This document shows, piece by piece, positions 33,776 to 37,545 of a stretch of DNA of 37,545 nucleotides (the stretch's first letter is position 1; each line of letters opens with the position of its first letter). A model generated the notes under the pieces. It did no database searches. It was not told the origin of the DNA and worked only from the letters and a program-made list of their open reading frames with translations. The position numbers were made by a program, and so were the translations under genes. Source of the DNA: Pseudomonas putida (GTDB lineage Bacteria > Pseudomonadota > Gammaproteobacteria > Pseudomonadales > Pseudomonadaceae). Location: the NCBI RefSeq assembly GCF_004357765.1, contig NZ_SMTE01000024.1:1-37545 (forward strand), in the 5' to 3' direction.

Positions 33776-36700
33776 GCGCCGGCCTCCGGATTACCCAGGG
33801 TTTGCCAAGGCGCTGCAAACAGGGGGCGGTAGAGGGATTCGCACCAGCCCTCGAAGGTTTCGTCGGCGCTCAGTGCAGCGAAGTCGCGGAATTGCCGGGC
33901 CAGGGCGATGCTCTCGCTGCGCTCGCCGAAATGGTTCCGCTCGTCTCCTTCATAGGCTCGCGTGGCGGCGACCAGGGCCTTGTCCGGGTCGTCCTGGGCC
34001 AGCCAGGCGAATGCCGTCTTGGCCGCCACCGGCAGCGGTGCATTCATACCGGCCTGGCGTGCTACCAGCAGTTCACCGAGCAATTCGCGGGCCTGCTCCT
34101 GCGCCAGGGGCGCCAGTAGCAAGGTCAGATCGCTGGCGACCACGGCGCTGTTGAGTGAGTATCCCACCGCGCAGGCGGCCAGATGCATGACCCAGGTTGC
34201 GGTCAGGCGATGCCATTTAAGATTGTTACGTCCGGCGCTGATGGTGTTAGGCACGGTCGAAATGCTCAACAGGCTTAGATCATCCGCCTGGTAGACCCGG
34301 CCGAGCCAACCTTCCAGCTCATGGCCGGCATGCTGGAACCGAATGGGCAATGCGCCCTCCACCACCGTTGGCCACCGCTGTAACAACTGCCGATGGCGTT
34401 GCAGCAGATCCGGGAGTGGCTGCACCAGTTCGGCCTGCAGCAGCTCGCCGAAGCCAGCCAATGGCAACAAGCCGCAGGCTTGCAGGCGACGCGCCTGGGT
34501 GTGCAATGCCTGCTCGGCGTTGTCGGGGTCGAGCAGCGCCGCGCCCAGTAGACGTTCGCTGGCTCCGTAACGCTGCAAGGCATCGAGGACGAACGGTTCC
34601 TCGTCCGGCGTCGGCGCCTCCAGCGCCTCGAAGAACACTTTCAGGCGCTGGCTGAAGAAATGTCGAACCGGATGGCGCAGGAAATCCTGCAACTGCGTCA
34701 AGGTCAAGGCTTCGTCGTGCTGGTAGGGCGTCAACTCCGGCGCCTCCTGCAGCGGATCAGGCGCGTCCTGGTGCAACAGCTGCCACTCATGGGCATAGCT
34801 GAACAATGCACTGCCCTTCTGGAAGTAGCGCGGGCTGAACGGCTGCAGTGGATGCTCCTGGGTCAGCGCATGCAGCAATTGCTCACCTGCAGGCAGTGGA
34901 TCGCCGCTGCGAGTACCCGCCAATTGCCAGCCCGCGGCAAGGTGATCGCGCAATTGGCCAATAAGCACAGAGGCCGGGCGCTCGCTGTTGTCACGAATGC
35001 TTCGACCTACCCAGCTGATATAAAGCTGGTCGCGGGCAGACAGCAGGGCCTCGAGCAGCAGGTAGCGGTCATCTTCACGGCGCGAGCGGTCACCGGGTCG
35101 ATAGTCGCTGGCCATCAGGTCGAAGTCCAATGGGGGTTGGGCACGTGGGTAGTCACCATCATTCATGCCCAACAGGCAGACGACACGGAAGGGGATCGCA
35201 CGCATGGGCATGAGCGTGCAGAAATTCACCGACCCGGCAAGGAAGCGCTGCGACAACTTGCCCTGGTCGAGGCCCGACAACCAGGCCTCACGGACCACGG
35301 TCAGTGGCAGCGGGTCTTGCAGGCCGACGGTCTCGCACACCTCCAGCCAGCTATCACGCAGGTCCTGCAGTTGCATCAGGAGGAATTCGTCATGTTCGTC
35401 CTCGGCCAGGAAGAACACCTGCAACAGCGCATTGAGGCGCGCCCCCCATTCCCCGGCCGTCGCAGGTTGAGTCAGCGCTTGGCATGCGACATCCAGAGCG
35501 TCGAGCAATGCGACCAGAGGCCCGATCAATGCGGCATCGAGACCGCCGATCTCGTCATAGGGCTCGATGCCGTCGCAGCTTTCACCGACGCCCACGGCGT
35601 ACCCCAACAACATGCGACGCAGACCGAATCGCCAGCTGTTCTGCTCGAGGCCTTCCGGCAGACCCAACGAAGCCCGTTGCTCGGCGTTCAGGCCCCACCT
35701 TATACCTGCACCCTCGATCCAGCGATGCAAGGTTGGCAGGTCGCCCTCGCGAATACCGAAACGGGCCCGCACCGCCGGCACGTCGAGCAAGTCGAGTACC
35801 TCGCTCACGGCGAAACGGCTTTCAGGCAACTTGAGCAGGTGTTCCAGGGCGATCAATAAAGGGTCGCGACCGCGTTGGCCCTGGTCCGTCAGGGTGAAGG
35901 GGATGAAGCGAGGATCGGTACGCTGCAACTGTCCGAACACCGCGCGGATATGTGGGGCGTAGGTATCGATCGCCGGCAACATGACGATCACGTCGCGCGG
36001 GCGCAGGGTAGGGTCGGCACTGAAGCGGGCGAGTAACTGGTCATGCAGGATTTCCACCTCACGCTGTGGGCTGTGCGCTACATGGAAACGCACCGACCGG
36101 TCCTTCCCGGGATCGACGCCTGGCCACAGTGCACGGCTCTCGGCAAGAGGGCGGAGTTCGAGGATATCGTCCTGCAATTGTTTGAGCAGCGTGGTCGGCT
36201 CACTGTCGCTGAACAGGTCGATACGCCCATCGCTGAACACTCCCCGGTAACTGCCCGGGTCATCGTAGCTGTCGAGCAAGTTGATGTAGTCACGCCCCTG
36301 CTTGCCCCATGCGGCCAGCAACGGATGGGCATGCTGGTGCAATGATTCATCGTCCAGCTCCAGGGGCATGCCTTGCTTGCGCTGCTGCCGCTTGTACTGG
36401 TGGCGCAGAAGGTCTTTGTCGGCAACGATGTCTGCCCAGTGGTGGCGGCAAGGGTTATGCACGCACAACAACACCTGGCTGAACCGAGCAAGACCTGCCA
36501 GTGCTTCCAGTGCCTGGGCAGGCAATGAGGAGATTCCGAAAACGATCACCCGCGCAGGTAACCCGGCGGGTGCCTGCTCCAGGGTATTCATCCGTTCGAT
36601 GAAACGCTGGTGAACACCGGCACGGCTCTGGGCCATGCCCTGTTCGCCGACATCCAGCAGCAACGCTCGCCACAATTCTGCCTGCCAGCGATTGCCTGGG

Positions 36701-37254
36701 GCCAAGGGTTTGCGTTCACTCCGTGCGGAGTTGAGCACGTGTTCGCCTGCAGCCCAGTCCTTGAGCCAGTCAGCGCGATAGACCTGGTACTGGTCGAACA
36801 GATCGGCCAGGCGCTCGGCCAGTTGGTAGCGTTTGCGCAGATCACTGTCATCGGTCAAGAAGCGCCGCAGCGGCTCGAAATGCGGACGCTCGATCAGTTC
36901 GGGCAGCAAGCGCATCAGGCGCCAGGTCAACGGCGCCTTGTCGAGCAGGGAGACCTCGGGGATTTCGTCACGGCCCAATACCCGACGATACAGCTGCCAC
37001 ATGAAACTGCCCGGAAGCTGCACATCCACCGCTGCGGCGATGCCGCAACCGCCTTGATCATCGTCTTGCGGGTCTTCGGCCAAAGCCAGTTTCAGCCACT
37101 GGGCGATGCCGTTACTCTGCACCAGGGCGATTTCGTTCTCCAGGGGCGCCAGGGGATAACGGCGCATCCAGCTCACCACCAGGCTACGCAGTTCGTCCAG
37201 GCGGTTGCCGTGCACGATCATGAAGCCAGGATGGAGGGAGGTGGTATTGGCCAT
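33772..37254 (-). CDS. recC: Exodeoxyribonuclease V gamma subunit RecC
   Basis: RecC is the subunit that splits the DNA ends and recognises Chi; it has a helicase-like fold with no ATPase or nuclease activity. The 1160-residue protein has the family pattern: FMIVHGNRLDELR near the N-terminus, VQSNGIAQWLKL (lost Walker A region), RFHVAHSPQREVEILHDQLL, and LGMNDGDYPRAQPPLDFDLM. I chose the ATG at 37254 (MANTTSLHPG); the longer ORF continues into the rRNA-side repeat region. It is the first gene of the recCBD operon. The Shine-Dalgarno is weak. Its Chi specificity cannot be read from sequence here. Confidence 0.95.
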   Translation of the reverse strand: MANTTSLHPGFMIVHGNRLDELRSLVVSWMRRYPLAPLENEIALVQSNGIAQWLKLALAEDPQDDDQGGCGIAAAVDVQLPGSFMWQLYRRVLGRDEIPEVSLLDKAPLTWRLMRLLPELIERPHFEPLRRFLTDDSDLRKRYQLAERLADLFDQYQVYRADWLKDWAAGEHVLNSARSERKPLAPGNRWQAELWRALLLDVGEQGMAQSRAGVHQRFIERMNTLEQAPAGLPARVIVFGISSLPAQALEALAGLARFSQVLLCVHNPCRHHWADIVADKDLLRHQYKRQQRKQGMPLELDDESLHQHAHPLLAAWGKQGRDYINLLDSYDDPGSYRGVFSDGRIDLFSDSEPTTLLKQLQDDILELRPLAESRALWPGVDPGKDRSVRFHVAHSPQREVEILHDQLLARFSADPTLRPRDVIVMLPAIDTYAPHIRAVFGQLQRTDPRFIPFTLTDQGQRGRDPLLIALEHLLKLPESRFAVSEVLDLLDVPAVRARFGIREGDLPTLHRWIEGAGIRWGLNAEQRASLGLPEGLEQNSWRFGLRRMLLGYAVGVGESCDGIEPYDEIGGLDAALIGPLVALLDALDVACQALTQPATAGEWGARLNALLQVFFLAEDEHDEFLLMQLQDLRDSWLEVCETVGLQDPLPLTVVREAWLSGLDQGKLSQRFLAGSVNFCTLMPMRAIPFRVVCLLGMNDGDYPRAQPPLDFDLMASDYRPGDRSRREDDRYLLLEALLSARDQLYISWVGRSIRDNSERPASVLIGQLRDHLAAGWQLAGTRSGDPLPAGEQLLHALTQEHPLQPFSPRYFQKGSALFSYAHEWQLLHQDAPDPLQEAPELTPYQHDEALTLTQLQDFLRHPVRHFFSQRLKVFFEALEAPTPDEEPFVLDALQRYGASERLLGAALLDPDNAEQALHTQARRLQACGLLPLAGFGELLQAELVQPLPDLLQRHRQLLQRWPTVVEGALPIRFQHAGHELEGWLGRVYQADDLSLLSISTVPNTISAGRNNLKWHRLTATWVMHLAACAVGYSLNSAVVASDLTLLLAPLAQEQARELLGELLVARQAGMNAPLPVAAKTAFAWLAQDDPDKALVAATRAYEGDERNHFGERSESIALARQFRDFAALSADETFEGWCESLYRPLFAAPWQTLGNPEAGA

Positions 37255-37292
37255 GAAGGAATCTCGTGAGGCGGTAGGCATTGGTCCGGGAA

Positions 37293-37326
37293 CGACACAA
37301 TACCTCGTAGCAGCGGCCTTGTGTCG
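37293..37326. repeat. REP-like inverted repeat upstream of recC
   Basis: CGACACAA (37293-37300) and TTGTGTCG (37319-37326) are exact 8-bp complements. The right arm continues as GGCCTTGTGTCGCGAATGGG, which is a common P. putida REP core. It lies within the 167-bp non-coding stretch between recC and the rRNA terminator. Confidence 0.6.
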
Positions 37327-37342
37327 CGAATGGGTTTCGGGC

Positions 37343-37360
37343 CATGACCAACATGACCAA
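37343..37360. repeat. 9-bp tandem repeat upstream of recC
   Basis: CATGACCAA occurs twice in direct succession at 37343-37351 and 37352-37360, with no spacer, just before the rRNA terminator. On the minus strand it reads TTGGTCATG twice. Function unknown; it may be part of the recC promoter region. Confidence 0.7.
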
Positions 37361-37376
37361 TTTGGCCACAAAAGAC

Positions 37377-37410
37377 AAAACCCCTACCTGCTCGCGCAGA
37401 TAGGGGTTTT
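37377..37410 (-). terminator. Rho-independent terminator of the rRNA operon
   Basis: AAAACCCCTA and TAGGGGTTTT form a 10-bp stem with an inner CTGC/GCAG stem. On the minus strand a TTTTGTCTTTT tract follows. It lies 11 nt past the 5S 3' end and stops rRNA transcription ahead of recC. Confidence 0.92.
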
Positions 37411-37421
37411 GCGAAATGAAT

Positions 37422-37537
37422 CTTGACGATGACCTACTCTCACATGGGGAAACCCCACACTACCATCGGCGATGCATCGTTTCACTGCTGAGTTCGGGAT
37501 GGGATCAGGTGGTTCCAATGCTCTATGGTCGTCAAGA
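37422..37537 (-). rRNA. rrf: 5S ribosomal RNA
   Basis: The minus strand reads TTGACGACCATAGAGCATTG at the 5' side and ends GTGAGAGTAGGTCATCGTCA. Internal landmarks are CCTGATCCCATCCCGAACTC and GGTTTCCCCATGTGAGAGTA. It is the end of an rRNA operon that lies mostly beyond the window. Ends are set by pairing of TTGACGAC with GTCGTCAA-like bases and may be off by a few nt. Confidence 0.94.
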
Positions 37538-37545
37538 AATTCTGT

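Noticed and set aside
1-37545. Prophage, IS, integron, CRISPR array or defence cluster
   Set aside because: No transposase, integrase, capsid, Cas or toxin-antitoxin gene is visible, and no regularly spaced repeats were seen.

Overview
The window looks like a chromosomal segment of a Pseudomonas of the P. putida group. GC content is high. Gene content and order (radA-mscL-fpr-ppoR-rlmG-cioBA ... trmA-pcaGH ... mcpS-ggt ... mmsBA ... recDBC) match what I remember of the P. putida KT2440 chromosome around ppoR and mcpS. The repeats are also of the putida type: short inverted pairs of REP-like palindromes. I see no prophage, plasmid, IS, CRISPR or defence island. Almost everything is core or soft-core metabolism, transport, sensing and DNA repair.

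Layout. 1-589 has no credible gene. It holds a dense array of hairpins that includes a 68-bp module present twice in inverted orientation. 590-5502: radA (minus) diverges from mscL, fpr converges on mscL, then come the LuxR solo gene ppoR and the rRNA methyltransferase gene rlmG (both plus). 5518-8130: the cyanide-insensitive quinol oxidase operon cioA-cioB-DUF2474 (minus), with a perfect ANR/FNR box upstream. 8479-12359 (plus): an MFS exporter, a REP pair, an AzgA-type purine permease and trmA, whose start overlaps the permease stop. 12401-13736 (minus): pcaHG, protocatechuate 3,4-dioxygenase, with an 18-bp perfect palindrome upstream. 13921-16931 (plus): a YpfJ-type zinc metallopeptidase and the chemoreceptor gene mcpS behind a FliA-type promoter. 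16985-20409 (minus): ggt, a LysR regulator and mdaB, the last divergent from a YgiN-like monooxygenase (20605-20919). 20909-22636: a TauE/SafE permease divergent from its own LysR gene. 22703-23978: the divergent dmeR/dmeF Ni/Co sensor-exporter pair around a G-tract operator. 24075-24419: a cupin. 24485-28018: mmsAB (valine catabolism) divergent from a LysR gene. 28020-37254 (minus): recC-recB-recD with 4-nt overlaps. 37378-37538: a rho-independent terminator and the end of an rRNA operon (5S rRNA, minus strand).

How the genes work together. Several units fit a soil/rhizosphere life: aromatic degradation (pcaHG), chemotaxis to TCA-cycle acids (mcpS), listening to other species' AHL signals (ppoR), a cyanide-tolerant oxidase (cioAB), osmotic emergency release (mscL), Co/Ni export (dmeRF) and quinone redox protection (mdaB with the YgiN-like protein).

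I did not find a convincing new multi-gene system. The least explained sequence is the hairpin array at 1-480. Smaller points worth testing are the regulatory palindromes near pcaHG, dmeR and mmsAB, and the small DUF2474 protein of the oxidase. All functions are read from sequence by eye and memory; no database search was run.
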